A program made the translations under genes and the position numbers. Shown here piece after piece: positions 18,421 to 28,003 of a stretch of 64,000 nucleotides of DNA; positions within the stretch are counted from its first letter, which is position 1, and each line of letters starts with the position of its first letter. The notes under the pieces are model-generated. The model ran no database searches and was not told where the DNA came from. It was given only the letters and a program-made list of their open reading frames with translations. The stretch is from JAQGMV01 sp963828715 (GTDB lineage: Bacteria > Pseudomonadota > Gammaproteobacteria > Burkholderiales > SG8-41): positions 62,001 to 126,000 of the forward strand of contig CAWHFX010000015.1 in the NCBI GenBank assembly GCA_963828715.1, written 5' to 3'.

Positions 18421-18786
18421 GAGCGGCAGTACGGCACCGCCAACGGCTACGGCTGGAAGCTTAACGAGGTGCTCGGAGCGCAGATCGTTTCGGTTCCCAT
18501 GGCTTCGGCGATTGCCGGCGCCAACCACGCTCTTGCGATCATCGCGGGCATGCTGACGGCGTTGTTCGTGCTGCTGTTCGTCGTGACCAACCTGATCGTG
18601 CGCGCGCTCGTGCTGCGGCCGATCACGCGGCTCGCGAGCGCCGCGGACAGCATCAGCAGCGGCCGGCCGGTCCCGTTCGACCTCAAGGTACCCGGCAAAG
18701 ACGAGATCGCCTCGCTCTGCCGTGCGTTCGATCGCATGAAGACGAGTATCGAAAAGTCTCTCGTACTGCTCGCACAGCGCGAGTAG
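18421..18786 (+). pseudogene. Fragment of a Tll0287-like/HAMP sensor protein
   Basis: The reading frame begins abruptly inside a Tll0287-like (DUF3365) domain, with YGTANGYGWKLNEVLGAQ and VSVPM. A transmembrane helix (about 18540-18610) and a HAMP domain (RPITRLASAADSISSG, DEIASLCRAFDRM) follow, ending at 18786. The usual signal peptide and the haem- or ligand-binding front of the domain are missing, and an in-frame TAG lies at 18409. GTG 18469 could start a shortened HAMP protein. It ends 9 bp before the TIR gene. Such sensors often neighbour kinases, cyclases and TIR proteins. Confidence 0.7.
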
Positions 18787-18795
18787 GCACGGCAC

Positions 18796-19453
18796 ATGGC
18801 GGACCACGTCTTCATCAGCCACTCGAGCGAAGACCAGAGCATTGCGCTGCGCTGGTGCGAGGCTCTGGAGCGGGCGGGCCTCCCCTGCTGGATCGCGCCG
18901 CGCGACATTCGCCCCGGCGCCGAATGGGCTGCCCAGATCATCGAAGGCATCGAAGGCGCCCGCTCCGTTCTGCTGCTGCTCGGGGCCGCGGCGAACCGCT
19001 CGAGCCAGGTTCTGCGCGAAATCGAGCGTGCGACGCACAAGTCGGTACCGGTGGTGACGGTCTGGCTCGAAAAAGTCCAGCTCGCGAAGAGCCTCGAATA
19101 CTTCCTCAGCAGTCTGCATTGGATAGGCCTCGACGGCAGCGGCTTCGATGAGCAAGTGCTTCAGGTGATGCGGGCGCTCGACGGGCTCGCGCCGCGCATT
19201 GAGGCACCTCGGCTGCGCTGCGCAGAAAACAACCCGGCTCGACTTACCTCCGGAGCTTCTCGAGATGTTCGACCGGGAACTCGCGCAACACGTCGGGCCG
19301 ATCGCGCATGCACTCGTCCGGCGTGCGGCTCAGCGTGCAAAAGACCCGTCACAGTTGATCGAGTTGCTCGCCGCGGAAATCGACGACGCCGAGGGACGCG
19401 CCGACTTCGTCGCTGCCGTACGAAAGCTCGGCGCCGCGAGTTGGTCGGGATAG
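18796..19453 (+). CDS. TIR-domain protein with C-terminal helical domain, frameshifted
   Basis: Residues 1-130 are a TIR domain: HVFISHSSEDQSIALRWCEALE, the box-2-like PCWIAPRDIRPGAEWAAQI and SVLLLL. The likely catalytic Glu of TIR NADases lies within AQIIEGIEGA. The second part (LPPELLEMFDRELAQHVGPIA and beyond) is a helical segment often found at the end of bacterial Ser/Thr kinases and cyclases. It is in the next frame and ends at 19453. Removing one A from the AAAA run near 19225 joins the frames cleanly. TIR domains act in NAD+ hydrolysis or in signalling scaffolds; no defence neighbours are present, so a signalling role is the likelier guess. Confidence 0.75.
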
Positions 19454-19462
19454 TCGCTCTAA

Positions 19463-20422
19463 TCAGCCCCGGATGCCGGCTTCGCTGATGACGTTGCGCA
19501 GACGCGCCTCGTCGGCCTTCATCACCGCCGCGAATTCCTCGGGCGTGCTGCCGACAGCTTCGATGCCGGCGTTCAGGAAACGCTCGCGCACTTCGGGCAT
19601 CTTCAGCACCGCGACGATCGCCGCGTTGAGCTGCTGAATGATCGTCGCGGGCGTGGCCGCCGGAACGTACACGCCGTAAATCGAGATCGACTCGTAGCCC
19701 GGCAGACCTGACGACGCAATGGTCGGCAATCCCGGCGCAAGCGGCGAAGGCTCCGCGCTCGTGACGGCGAGCGCGCGCACGCGCCCGCTGCTGATGTGAG
19801 GGGCGACCACACCGGCGGTGCCGAACATGAGCTGCACCTGTCCTGCGATGAGGTCGTTCATCGCAGGGCCGTTCCCCTTGTACGGGACCCACAGGATGTC
19901 CACCTTCGCCATCGACTTGAACAATTCGGCTGCCAGATGCGTGGATGCACCCACGCCGCCGGAACCGTAGCTCAACTGACCGGGGCGCGCTTTCGCGAGC
20001 GCGATCAGGTCGCGCACGTTGCGCACCGGCAGCGAAGGATGAACCACCAGCGTGCCCGGCGAACGCGCCGCCCATGTGACGGGCGCCAAGTCCTTTACTT
20101 CGTAACGCACGTTCTTTCGCAGGAGCGGGATGGTCCAGACGTTGCCCGCATACACGAGCAGCGTATAGCCGTCCGCAGGCGCTTTGGCGGCGGCCTCGAT
20201 GGCAATCGCGCCGCCCGCTCCGCCCCTGTTGTCCACGATCCACGGCTGGCCGAGCCGCGGCGTGATCGCCTGCCCGATCACGCGTGCCGCGAAATCGTTG
20301 CCGCCGCCGGGCTCGGCCGTTATCACCCGCAGCGGTTTCACCGGATAGCTTTGAGCCGACGCCATGCTCGTCGCGAGCAGCAAGAGGGCAACTACACAGC
20401 CACTACCACGCGACACTTTCAT
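19463..20422 (-). CDS. Bug/TctC-family periplasmic solute receptor
   Basis: This is a 319-residue secreted receptor with a signal peptide ending SMASAQ. YPVKPLRVITAEPGGGNDF, IVDNRGGAGGAIA, ADGYTLL and WVPYKGNGP match the family, with slight divergence in the first motif. The ATG at 20422 directly follows GGAGGCTT, which decides the start. It converges with the TIR gene, with a gap of only 9 bp. No transporter or enzyme partner is adjacent. Confidence 0.94.
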   Translation of the reverse strand: MKVSRGSGCVVALLLLATSMASAQSYPVKPLRVITAEPGGGNDFAARVIGQAITPRLGQPWIVDNRGGAGGAIAIEAAAKAPADGYTLLVYAGNVWTIPLLRKNVRYEVKDLAPVTWAARSPGTLVVHPSLPVRNVRDLIALAKARPGQLSYGSGGVGASTHLAAELFKSMAKVDILWVPYKGNGPAMNDLIAGQVQLMFGTAGVVAPHISSGRVRALAVTSAEPSPLAPGLPTIASSGLPGYESISIYGVYVPAATPATIIQQLNAAIVAVLKMPEVRERFLNAGIEAVGSTPEEFAAVMKADEARLRNVISEAGIRG

Positions 20423-20583
20423 AAGCCTCCGATAGCTGCTGAGCAGCGTCAGCAATGAAGCTCGCCCCGCTTTCGATGGACCGTTGGACGCTTGCATTTC
20501 GAGCGGGTGGGCCACGGCTGAAGATGATGCACGGGCGCGACGCGAAATAGATTAACCCGGATCCGGCTGCAGGGCTGGCCCCC

Positions 20584-21675
20584 TTATGCGCAGGCAACCC
20601 GGTTACGCCCTTGTTCCTTGGCGCGGTAAAGCGCTCCATCAGCACGTTGCAACGTGGCGGTGCCCGGCTCGCCGATGATGTGTTCGGCAACGCCAGCCGA
20701 TAATGTAATGTGCACGGCCGGGCACTCGGCGACGAGCATCGACTCGATCTGCAAGCGCACACGCTCGACCGCCTGGCGCGCGAGCTGCAAGTTCACATTG
20801 CTCATCAGCAGCACGAATTCCTCGCCGCCCCAGCGGCCGAGCACGTCGATCGTGCGCACCGCGGCGAACGCTTCGCGCGAGAACACGCGCAACACCTCGT
20901 CGCCGGCCGCATGGCCGTGATCGTCGTTCACCAGCTTGAAGTGGTCTATGTCGATCACGGCCAGGCAAAAGGGCACGCCTGTGCGAGCCGCGCGCTCCTG
21001 CGCATTGTCGATCAGCTCGAGCATGTGGCGCCTGTTCGGCAGTGCCGTGAGCTCATCGTGCCGCGCCAGGTCACGCAACCGTTCGAGAGCGCTCGCAAGG
21101 TCCCTGCGCTGCTGGCGCAACCACGCGAGTCGCCCCGAGAGCACCGAAACAGTGGGCACCATCGCGGCAATCATGATGAAGTGACCCAGCTCGACCAGGG
21201 GTGGGAAGGTATGCGGGTCGAGCCATGCCGCCAGACTCATCGTCACGCTGAACAGCAACACCGCATAGGCGCTTACGTACCGCACCTGATCTGCCCGCAG
21301 TCCGAACATGCCGAACATCAACACGACCATCAGGATGGGGAACACCGCGCCGCGCATGGGCCCGGTGATCACGTATCCCGCCGCACAGCAGGCGACCGAC
21401 CAGACGATCTGCGGCAACGTGAGTGACGGGTCGCCCAGCCGCTGCGACCAGCCGGCCCGGATCGCAACGAACGCCCCTCCGATACCGCCGATGGACGCGA
21501 CGGCCCACAATGCAGCGGGAATCGCGCGCGCGAAACCCGCTCCCACGGCATAAGCCATCGCACCACAGCACACCATCACCAACGAGAGCGCGAGGCCGGT
21601 CTGCGCGAGCCTGATGCGCCGTCTCGGATCCTCGCTGAACAGCCAGTCGCCGACGCGCTTCAACGAACCAGGCAT
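20584..21675 (-). CDS. Membrane-bound diguanylate cyclase (GGDEF)
   Basis: This protein of about 363 residues has an N-terminal block of six to seven hydrophobic segments. A linking helix (RRDLASALERLRDLARHDEL) leads to a GGDEF domain. The active-site motif is GGEEF, preceded at the proper distance by RTID, the RxxD inhibitory site, so both catalysis and product feedback look intact. It would make cyclic di-GMP from GTP at the inner membrane. ATG 21675 is preferred; an in-frame TTG at 21774 would add an unsupported tail. No EAL domain is present. Confidence 0.88.
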   Translation of the reverse strand: MPGSLKRVGDWLFSEDPRRRIRLAQTGLALSLVMVCCGAMAYAVGAGFARAIPAALWAVASIGGIGGAFVAIRAGWSQRLGDPSLTLPQIVWSVACCAAGYVITGPMRGAVFPILMVVLMFGMFGLRADQVRYVSAYAVLLFSVTMSLAAWLDPHTFPPLVELGHFIMIAAMVPTVSVLSGRLAWLRQQRRDLASALERLRDLARHDELTALPNRRHMLELIDNAQERAARTGVPFCLAVIDIDHFKLVNDDHGHAAGDEVLRVFSREAFAAVRTIDVLGRWGGEEFVLLMSNVNLQLARQAVERVRLQIESMLVAECPAVHITLSAGVAEHIIGEPGTATLQRADGALYRAKEQGRNRVACA

Positions 21676-21877
21676 GGCGTCTTTCACATTGATGGTGCGG
21701 CCCGGCCCGTACACATTCCCGGCGTCCACATCCGAGGTGAGCGCGCGATGAGCCGTGATGGCTTCACTATACAATCCCGCGCCAATGCGCCCAACCCAGC
21801 CTCAAACCGGTGGCGGCTGCGCCTGCTGCTGAGAACGATCGCGCCGGGCGCGCACTTCGTGGAGAGCCGCCACGTTG

Positions 21878-23543
21878 TTACCGTTGTGGTCGACCTGGAT
21901 CTGGCCCGGCCAGCACGGGTCGGCCGATGAAGTAGCCCTGCGCCTCGTCGCAGTCGTGCTGCTTCAGAAAGTCGTATTGCCACGAGTGCTCGATGCCTTC
22001 CGCCACCACGCGCAGATTCAAGCTGTGCGCCATCTGAATGATGGCGTTGCAGATCGAGGCATCACCCTCGTTGCGGGGCAGTCCGGCGACGAACGAGCGG
22101 TCGATCTTGAGGACGTCGAGCGGCAGGCGCTTCATCAGCGACAGGCTCGAGTGGCCGGTGCCGAAGTCGTCGATGGCGATCTTCACACCCATCGCGCGAA
22201 GCTCGCCCAGCACGTGAATCGCATCCTCCACTCGCTGCATGACCGCGGACTCCGTGATCTCGAGCTCGAGCATGCTGCCGTCGACAACGGCGTCCTCGAG
22301 CGCGTGGCTCACCAGCCGCACAAAGTCCGGACCGATCTGCTTGACCGAGACGTTGACCGCCACCGGGATCGTTCGAGCCCTGGCACTGCCAGGCGGCGAT
22401 CTGCGCGCACGCTTCGTGCACCACCCACGCGCCGACGCCTTCGATCAGCCCCGACTCTTCGAGGATCCAGATGAACTCGTTCGGCATGACGAGCCCCGGC
22501 GCCTCGAGGCGGCTTCCAACGAATGAGCGCCTCCACCCCGGTCACCTTGCCGTTATGGAACGGGCGCTTCGGCTGGTAGTGCAGCACGAACTCCTTGCGG
22601 GCCAGCGCCTCCTTCAGGCGTCGCTGCATGTGATGGTAGCGCTCGCGCTCGGCGAGCATCTGGCGCTCGAATACGTGGAAACGGTGCTTGCCGTGCTTCT
22701 TGGCGCGAAACATTGCCATGTCGGCACACTTGACGAGTGTGGCGCTGTCGTTGCCCGAATCGCTGGAGAGCGCCACGCCGACGCTCGCCGAAACCGCGAC
22801 CTCGCCGCCGTCCACCTTGAAAGGCTGCGCAATCGCTTTGAGAACCTTCGATGCGAGGTGCGTTACGTCGCGGCTCTTGTCCAGTCGCGGCATGAGGACC
22901 GCGAACTCGTCGCCGCCCAGACGGGCGACCGTGTCCTCGCCCGCACCGACTCCTTCAGCGCAGCGGCGATTTGCGCAAGCAACTGGTCGCCGGCCACGTG
23001 ACCGTAGGTGTCGTTCACATCCTTGAAGCCGTCAATGTCGATGAACAGGATGGCCAGCGTGTTACCGTGTCGCTTAACGTGCTCCAGCGTCGTATTGAGC
23101 CGGTCGAAGAAGAGCGCGCGGTTGGCAATGCCTGTCAACGCATCGAAGTTCGCCTGCTGATACAGCCGCTCCTCGCTGCGCTGGCGATCGCGCGATACGT
23201 TCAGGAGCGCGTCGTGGTCGATCCTGAAGCGGCGGGTGAAGCCGATGACGAGCGCGATGAGGATCACGTACATGAGCCAGCCGGTGAGATCGTCAAGAAG
23301 CTCGGTCGTTATGACGACCGGTTCACGTCGCACGAACAACTTGACCGCCGGATAGCCCAGGAGCGCGATCATGATCGCGGGGGCCGTGCCCAGATACCAC
23401 GTGACGACGAGAGCCGCGACGAACACCGGCGCGCTTGCGAACTCGGTGCCGATCAGGGGAGTGAGCGACGCACGCAGGACGACGGCGCCAGCCAACAAAG
23501 CCAGCGCTATCGCAAAGCCGTAGGGCGGGGCAACTTTTAGCAT
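21878..23543 (-). CDS. GGDEF-EAL protein broken by three frameshifts
   Basis: Pieced together, this is a membrane protein with a GGDEF and an EAL domain. Hydrophobic helices starting at MLKVAPPYGFAIALALL are followed by the GGDEF part (DALTGIANRALFFDRLN, RLGGDEFAVL). The EAL part holds VEALIRW, AVNVSVKQ, ELEITESAVM, KIAIDDFGTG, LKIDRSFV and VVAEGIE. Frames change near 22935 (one base lost), 22495 (GGGG for GGG) and 22380 (CCC for CC). Two of the three lie in homopolymers, suggesting sequence error. If intact it would make and/or degrade cyclic di-GMP; EAL catalytic residues are visible. Confidence 0.8.
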
Positions 23544-23794
23544 GCGTGGGACTCCTCCCGAACCGCCGCCTCGTTCGAGACAGGATTGTGGGGTAAAAGT
23601 GCCCGTGTCGCAATGCGGTACGCCGCGCCGACTCTCCCGCCGCTTCGGGACAAACGGATGTGAGGGACGCGCTCGCCCGGCGGCCGCTGGCGGCCACACC
23701 GCGTTAAAAGCGACTCCCGCCAACTTAGTGCGCCGTCCTCATCGAACGTCAGCGCAGCGGACGAGCGCGTGCGCCCGACGATCCGTACGTTCGA

Positions 23795-24814
23795 TCAGAG
23801 GGCGTTCACGTCCCTCACAGCTGCGGCGAACGCCTGTGGCGCCTCCTGCGGGAGGTTGTGGCCAATACCACCTTTGATCAGGCGGTGCGCATAGGGACCG
23901 GAGAATTTTTTCGCATACGTGCTCGGATCCGGATGCGGCGCGCCGTTCGCATCACCTTCGAGCGTGATGGTCGGGACCGAGATCACCGGTCCTTGCGCGA
24001 GTTTCTTCTCGAGATCGTCATAGCGCCGCTCGCCGTCCGCAAGGCCGAGTCCCCACCGATAGTTGTGAATCACCATTGCGACGTGATCGGGATTGTCGAA
24101 CGCCGCCGCACTCCGATCGAATGTCGCGGCGTCGAACTTCCACTTCGGCGAAGCGAGTTGCCAGATCAGCCGGTTGAAGTCACGACGGTATTTCTCGTAG
24201 CCGATGCGACCGCGTTCGGTTGCGAAATAGTATCGGTACCACCATTCGAACTCGGCCTGCGGCGGCAGCGGCAGCTTGTTCGCTTCGGGATTGCCGATCA
24301 GGTAACCGCTCACCGAGACCATCGCCTTGCAGCGCTCCGGCCAGAGCGCCGCAACGATGTTGGCGGTGCGCGCGCCCCAGTCGAAAGCGCCGATCGTCGC
24401 TCTCTGGATCTTGAGCGCGTCCATCAAAGCGATGATGTCGAGCGCGACGACCGATTGCTGGGCATTGCGAAACGTGTCGTTCGAAAGAAAACGCGTGGTG
24501 CCGTAGCCACGCAGATAAGGCACGATCACGTGGTAGCCGGCCGCTGCGAGCAGAGGCGTCACTTCCACGAAGCTGTGAATGTCGTAGGGCCAGCCGTGCA
24601 GGAGCACCACCGGCTCACCGTTCGCCGGGCCGGCTTCCGCATAGCCGACATTGAGAAGGCCGGCATCGATCTGCTTGATCGATGCGAACGACGCGCTCGC
24701 GGCCGGGCTTGCCGCGCTGGATTGTGCCTGGACCGTGTCGACCGCACCGAGTTGAGCCACGCCCAATGCCATAATCGCGCGCTCCAGAAACTGCCTGCGG
24801 TCGATTTCAGACAC
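23795..24814 (-). CDS. Exported epoxide-hydrolase-like alpha/beta hydrolase
   Basis: The protein has 339 residues. The N-terminus DRRQFLERAIMALGVAQLG looks like a twin-arginine-type export signal (RR, not a perfect motif). The hydrolase core has the oxyanion motif LLHGWPYD and an aspartate nucleophile elbow (GAFDWGART) as in epoxide hydrolases and haloalkane dehalogenases. The catalytic His lies in GGIGHNLPQEAP. The aspartate nucleophile argues against a simple esterase. The substrate is unknown. It stands alone between signalling genes and a cytochrome P460. Confidence 0.85.
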   Translation of the reverse strand: MSEIDRRQFLERAIMALGVAQLGAVDTVQAQSSAASPAASASFASIKQIDAGLLNVGYAEAGPANGEPVVLLHGWPYDIHSFVEVTPLLAAAGYHVIVPYLRGYGTTRFLSNDTFRNAQQSVVALDIIALMDALKIQRATIGAFDWGARTANIVAALWPERCKAMVSVSGYLIGNPEANKLPLPPQAEFEWWYRYYFATERGRIGYEKYRRDFNRLIWQLASPKWKFDAATFDRSAAAFDNPDHVAMVIHNYRWGLGLADGERRYDDLEKKLAQGPVISVPTITLEGDANGAPHPDPSTYAKKFSGPYAHRLIKGGIGHNLPQEAPQAFAAAVRDVNAL

Positions 24815-24948
24815 AGCTCACCTCATCACGGTTGTTCACACTGCAAGACGCGGCGCATCCGTCGGACCCGATTGGCGCGAACATCGCGCGTACCCAGGCA
24901 ACGTCTGGGTGCCGGCAGCGCTTTCGACATGGGACTCGTACTCGCGTT

Positions 24949-25479
24949 TCAACGCTTCTGATAGGGATGAAATATGTAGTTCTTGTTCTTCACCGCCACA
25001 TGACATTGGTGCCCGCAGTCGGCGCGGGCGGGGTCGGCCGTCATCTTGCCGCCTGCAGCGTCATGATTGAAAAGCGCGTACCCCCAGCCGCCGGTCTCGG
25101 GAAAGCGCTTACTGTCCTTCTCCATGACGAAGGCCTGCGTGGGCGCATCAGGCACATCGACGGCGAAGGGGGCCTCCGTGCTCTTTTTGAAACTCCACTG
25201 CAGCTTCGCGATCTTGGAGCCTTCCGGGAACGGTCGGCCGTTGCCGGGCACGCCGGCTTTGTAAGCCTTGATCATCGTCGGGTTGGCAACGATGACCTTG
25301 AGCACTTCATCGGTGCGGGCGGAGGAGACGACCGCCCAGTCCTCGTAACCTCTGAAATCGGCGAACGCGATGCCGCTCCGTGACTTCAGCGAGTACTTGT
25401 CCTGCGCGTAAACGGCGGTGCCCACGACTGCAAGCAGTACCGTCGCCGTGGCGACCTTCAAGATGTTGCCGCGCTTCAT
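24949..25479 (-). CDS. Cytochrome P460 family protein
   Basis: This 176-residue periplasmic protein has a signal peptide ending GTAVYAQ. It belongs to the cytochrome P460 family, mono-haem proteins that in nitrifiers oxidise hydroxylamine and in other bacteria have unclear roles. FRGYEDWAVVSS and GGWGYALFNHDAAG fit the family. The C-terminal haem motif reads CGHQCH, with three residues between the cysteines instead of two; a similar spacing occurs in a subgroup of the family, as I recall it. The crosslinking lysine cannot be assigned. The gene stands alone. Confidence 0.82.
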   Translation of the reverse strand: MKRGNILKVATATVLLAVVGTAVYAQDKYSLKSRSGIAFADFRGYEDWAVVSSARTDEVLKVIVANPTMIKAYKAGVPGNGRPFPEGSKIAKLQWSFKKSTEAPFAVDVPDAPTQAFVMEKDSKRFPETGGWGYALFNHDAAGGKMTADPARADCGHQCHVAVKNKNYIFHPYQKR

Positions 25480-25661
25480 GAATGATCCCGTTCAGGTTTG
25501 GAATGCCGTGCTGTTACTCATCGATTGCACTGCAGGACGAAGAAGGAGGGGGAAGAGGAGGACGGCCGGACAGGATGAAGGTTCGCAAACTTCATCTCGC
25601 TGACACGGACCCCAGTCGGAGGAAGCGGGCCACGGAGCACCGCCCGCTTCCACTTGCAGGG

Positions 25662-25967
25662 CTACTCGCCGGCGCTGGCCGGGAACGTTTTGGACATCAT
25701 CGTCTTGTCGGTGAACTGCGTCGCAGTCAGCATCTTCTTCTTGCCGGTGTCCATCATGTCGAACTGTCTTCCCATGTAGTTCATGAATTCGTCGTGGCTC
25801 ACCATCCCGTCCTTGTTCGCGTCCATGCGCTTCATCATCTCCGGGCTCCAGAACATGGCGTTGAACTCGCTTTGCGGAAAGGCGCTGCTCGCCGCCATTG
25901 CCGGGGCGCCGAACGTGCCCAACGACAGAACAGCCACGGTGCTTGCGAGCTTCAGTTGCTTGAGCAT
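25662..25967 (-). CDS. Small exported EF-hand protein
   Basis: This 101-residue protein has a signal peptide (ending APAMA) and one clear calcium-binding EF-hand loop, DANKDGMVSHDEF, whose 12 positions fit the canonical DxNxDGxxxxxE pattern. A second, degenerate loop (DTGKKKMLTATQF) follows. It is probably a periplasmic calcium-binding or structural protein. CAGGAG precedes the ATG at 25967. It lies 180 bp upstream of the P460 gene, on the same strand. Confidence 0.82.
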   Translation of the reverse strand: MLKQLKLASTVAVLSLGTFGAPAMAASSAFPQSEFNAMFWSPEMMKRMDANKDGMVSHDEFMNYMGRQFDMMDTGKKKMLTATQFTDKTMMSKTFPASAGE

Positions 25968-26173
25968 TCGAGATCTCCTGTGAATAAGGGAAGTCGCGCT
26001 TGCGCGCTCTTTTGCGGCCATGCCGCTGTCAACCCGGCCGCTCCTCCTTCATGCATGCAAGTTTCTGCGTGCATGAAATTGCGTACATGATGACCCAAAT
26101 TAGCCGTATGCGGATGTATTTCGCCAAAGGGGCCCGTCCCGAGGACCCGGGTACTCATCGAACGTTATCGGCT

Positions 26174-27289
26174 TTAGCCGAACGTGAACGCGTACACCTC
26201 CACGCCCGGATCCAGAAACTCGATTTCGAACTGTCGGTCGATGATGGGCGATGGATGCCGGATCAGTTGATAGAGGCGCTGTTCGGAGACCGTGCCGCGC
26301 CCCTGATCGTCCACGTCCGTTCCGTGTGCGGGACCGGGCGGCGCGCCATCGATGAGCACGCGAAAACGCACCGGCCGTCCCGGCGCGGGGGGTCCCATTA
26401 CGAGGTGCACATCGCGTGCATGAAAGCGATAGACGATGCGGCCGTTGCTCGCGTTCAGCACGGTCGCTTCCTGGTTCATCGTCCAATCACCTGCAAGCGC
26501 CCACTGATTGAGGTTCAAGCGCGACGGCGGCGTATAAACGCGACGTTTACCGGCTAGCGCGCCGCCGGGAGACGCGAAGCCTTCCGTGCGCGCATAGCCG
26601 ACGTAGTTTTCCGGAGACCTCAGGTTGTTCCAGTCGGCGGCGGCTTCCAGACCCCGACCGCTCACCGAAACGAGCTCGCGCTCGACGTCGGCGTGCCCGG
26701 CTTCGACGAGCAGTTGCTGAATCAGGCGTTCCGATTGTTCGTACTCGCCCTCGCCGAAATAGCGATGCCGCATACGGCCCTGCGCGTCGATCAGATAGAG
26801 GGCTGGCCAGGCCTGGTTCATGAACGCGCGCCATACCTCGTGATTGCTGTCGATCGCGATCGGGTAGACGATCCCCATCTCCTTCACGGCGCGGCGTACG
26901 TTGTCGGCGTTTTTCTCGAATTCGAACTCGGGGCTGTGCACCCCGATCACGACCAGCCCCTGGTCCTTGTATTTCGCCGCCCAGGCGCGGACATACGGCA
27001 AAGTGCGCAGCCAGTTGATGCAGGTGAAGGTCCAGAAATCGACCAGCACCACCTTGCCGCGCAAGTCGGCGGGTGCCAGCGGCGGCGAGTTGAGCCATTC
27101 GGTTGCACCGGAAAGCGGCGGGAACTCGTTTTTCATGGGTGCCGACGTGGGCGAGCCATGCAGTGCAGGCAACCGGATCGCGGCGTTGGTCGCGGACTGC
27201 GGCAGAACTTCGAACTCGGGCGAGGACACGATCAGAACGCCTAGCGCTGCAATGGCCAGGACCCCCACCACAATCTTCTTTGCTCTCAT
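26174..27289 (-). CDS. Membrane-anchored thioredoxin-like protein (DipZ-like)
   Basis: The protein has about 371 residues. An N-terminal hydrophobic anchor (IVVGVLAIAALGVLIVSS) leads to a thioredoxin-fold domain (VVLVDFWTFTCINWLRTLPYVRAW, GLVVIGVHSPEFEFE, WPALYLIDAQG). A C-terminal beta-rich domain (about residues 260-371) like that of DipZ proteins follows. The active site reads CINW, so only the first redox cysteine is kept. That suggests a mono-thiol role or a lost reductase function. It is divergent from the isoquinoline-oxidoreductase-like genes, and both promoters carry the shared 19-bp motif. Confidence 0.85.
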   Translation of the reverse strand: MRAKKIVVGVLAIAALGVLIVSSPEFEVLPQSATNAAIRLPALHGSPTSAPMKNEFPPLSGATEWLNSPPLAPADLRGKVVLVDFWTFTCINWLRTLPYVRAWAAKYKDQGLVVIGVHSPEFEFEKNADNVRRAVKEMGIVYPIAIDSNHEVWRAFMNQAWPALYLIDAQGRMRHRYFGEGEYEQSERLIQQLLVEAGHADVERELVSVSGRGLEAAADWNNLRSPENYVGYARTEGFASPGGALAGKRRVYTPPSRLNLNQWALAGDWTMNQEATVLNASNGRIVYRFHARDVHLVMGPPAPGRPVRFRVLIDGAPPGPAHGTDVDDQGRGTVSEQRLYQLIRHPSPIIDRQFEIEFLDPGVEVYAFTFG

Positions 27290-27347
27290 GAGAATCACGC
27301 GCGGCAGTTTGCTGCCACGGCATTTGACCACCGGCTCTTACGCCCCT

Positions 27348-27366
27348 CTATTGGACGATGGTATTG
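27348..27366 (-). promoter_or_regulatory. Shared operator-like motif, copy 1
   Basis: On the minus strand this reads CAATACCATCGTCCAATAG, matching the window's recurring GATACCATCGTCTAATGGA sequence. It lies 59 bp upstream of the thioredoxin-like gene and faces it. A second copy faces the opposite way 43 bp further on. Confidence 0.55.
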
Positions 27367-27408
27367 CTTCGCCGGCCCCGCGTCCCGCACGCGCTGTCGA
27401 TCCCCACC

Positions 27409-27427
27409 GACACCATCGTCTAATGGA
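27409..27427 (+). promoter_or_regulatory. Shared operator-like motif, copy 2
   Basis: GACACCATCGTCTAATGGA lies 110 bp upstream of the (2Fe-2S) subunit gene. It contains the CCAT-N6-ATGG dyad and differs from the consensus at one position. With copy 1 it flanks the divergent promoter symmetrically. Confidence 0.6.
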
Positions 27428-27536
27428 TGCGGCGCGGTGCTTCTGAAATCATTCCAGCAGCGGTCAAGTGTCGAGCATCTCGATGAGCGAGCCCTCGCCG
27501 TGTCCGCGATACGGCAGCGCTCACTGGAAAGAAACC

Positions 27537-28001
27537 ATGGCCTTCAGTATCAGAATCAATGGCAAGACACATACAGTTGATGTGGACGGTGATACGCCGC
27601 TGCTGTGGGTCCTGCGCGACGTCCTCGGCATGACCGGGACGAAATTCGGATGCGGTGTCGCACTCTGCGGCGCGTGCACCGTTCATGTGAACGGCGCTGC
27701 CGTTCGCTCGTGTGTAACGCGCATCGACAGCGTCGGAACCTCCGCAATCACGACGATCGAGGCGATCGGCAAGACAGCGGCCGGCGCAAGAATCCAGAAG
27801 GCATGGCTCGATCGGGAAGTCGTTCAGTGCGGGTATTGCCAGTCGGGCCAGATCATGTCGGCTGCAGCGCTGCTCGCGCGCAACGCACATCCAACGGATT
27901 CCGACATCGATCGCGCCATGGCCGGCAACATCTGCCGCTGCGGGACCTACGTTCGGATCCGGGACGCGATCAAGCACGCTGCGCAATCATCGGGAGCCTG
28001 A
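27537..28001 (+). CDS. (2Fe-2S)-binding subunit, isoquinoline 1-oxidoreductase-like
   Basis: This 154-residue electron-transfer subunit belongs to a xanthine-oxidase-family enzyme. The plant-type ferredoxin cluster uses Cys39, Cys44, Cys47 and Cys59 (FGCGVALCGACTVH). The second all-helical cluster uses Cys98, Cys101, Cys133 and Cys135 (QCGYCQSG, NICRCGTY). All eight ligands are present. It passes electrons from the molybdenum subunit encoded 3 bp downstream. Start ATG 27537 begins the domain. Two-subunit enzymes of this type hydroxylate N-heterocycles or oxidise aldehydes. Confidence 0.93.
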   Translation: MAFSIRINGKTHTVDVDGDTPLLWVLRDVLGMTGTKFGCGVALCGACTVHVNGAAVRSCVTRIDSVGTSAITTIEAIGKTAAGARIQKAWLDREVVQCGYCQSGQIMSAAALLARNAHPTDSDIDRAMAGNICRCGTYVRIRDAIKHAAQSSGA

Positions 28002-28003
28002 CC

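Noticed and set aside
18796..19453. TIR gene as part of an anti-phage defence system
   Set aside because: No Thoeris, CBASS, Pycsar or restriction genes lie nearby. The kinase-type C-terminal domain and HAMP fragment point to signalling.
22380..22935. Programmed frameshifting in the GGDEF-EAL gene
   Set aside because: There are three separate breaks and two lie in short homopolymers. No slippery heptamer with a following stem was evident.
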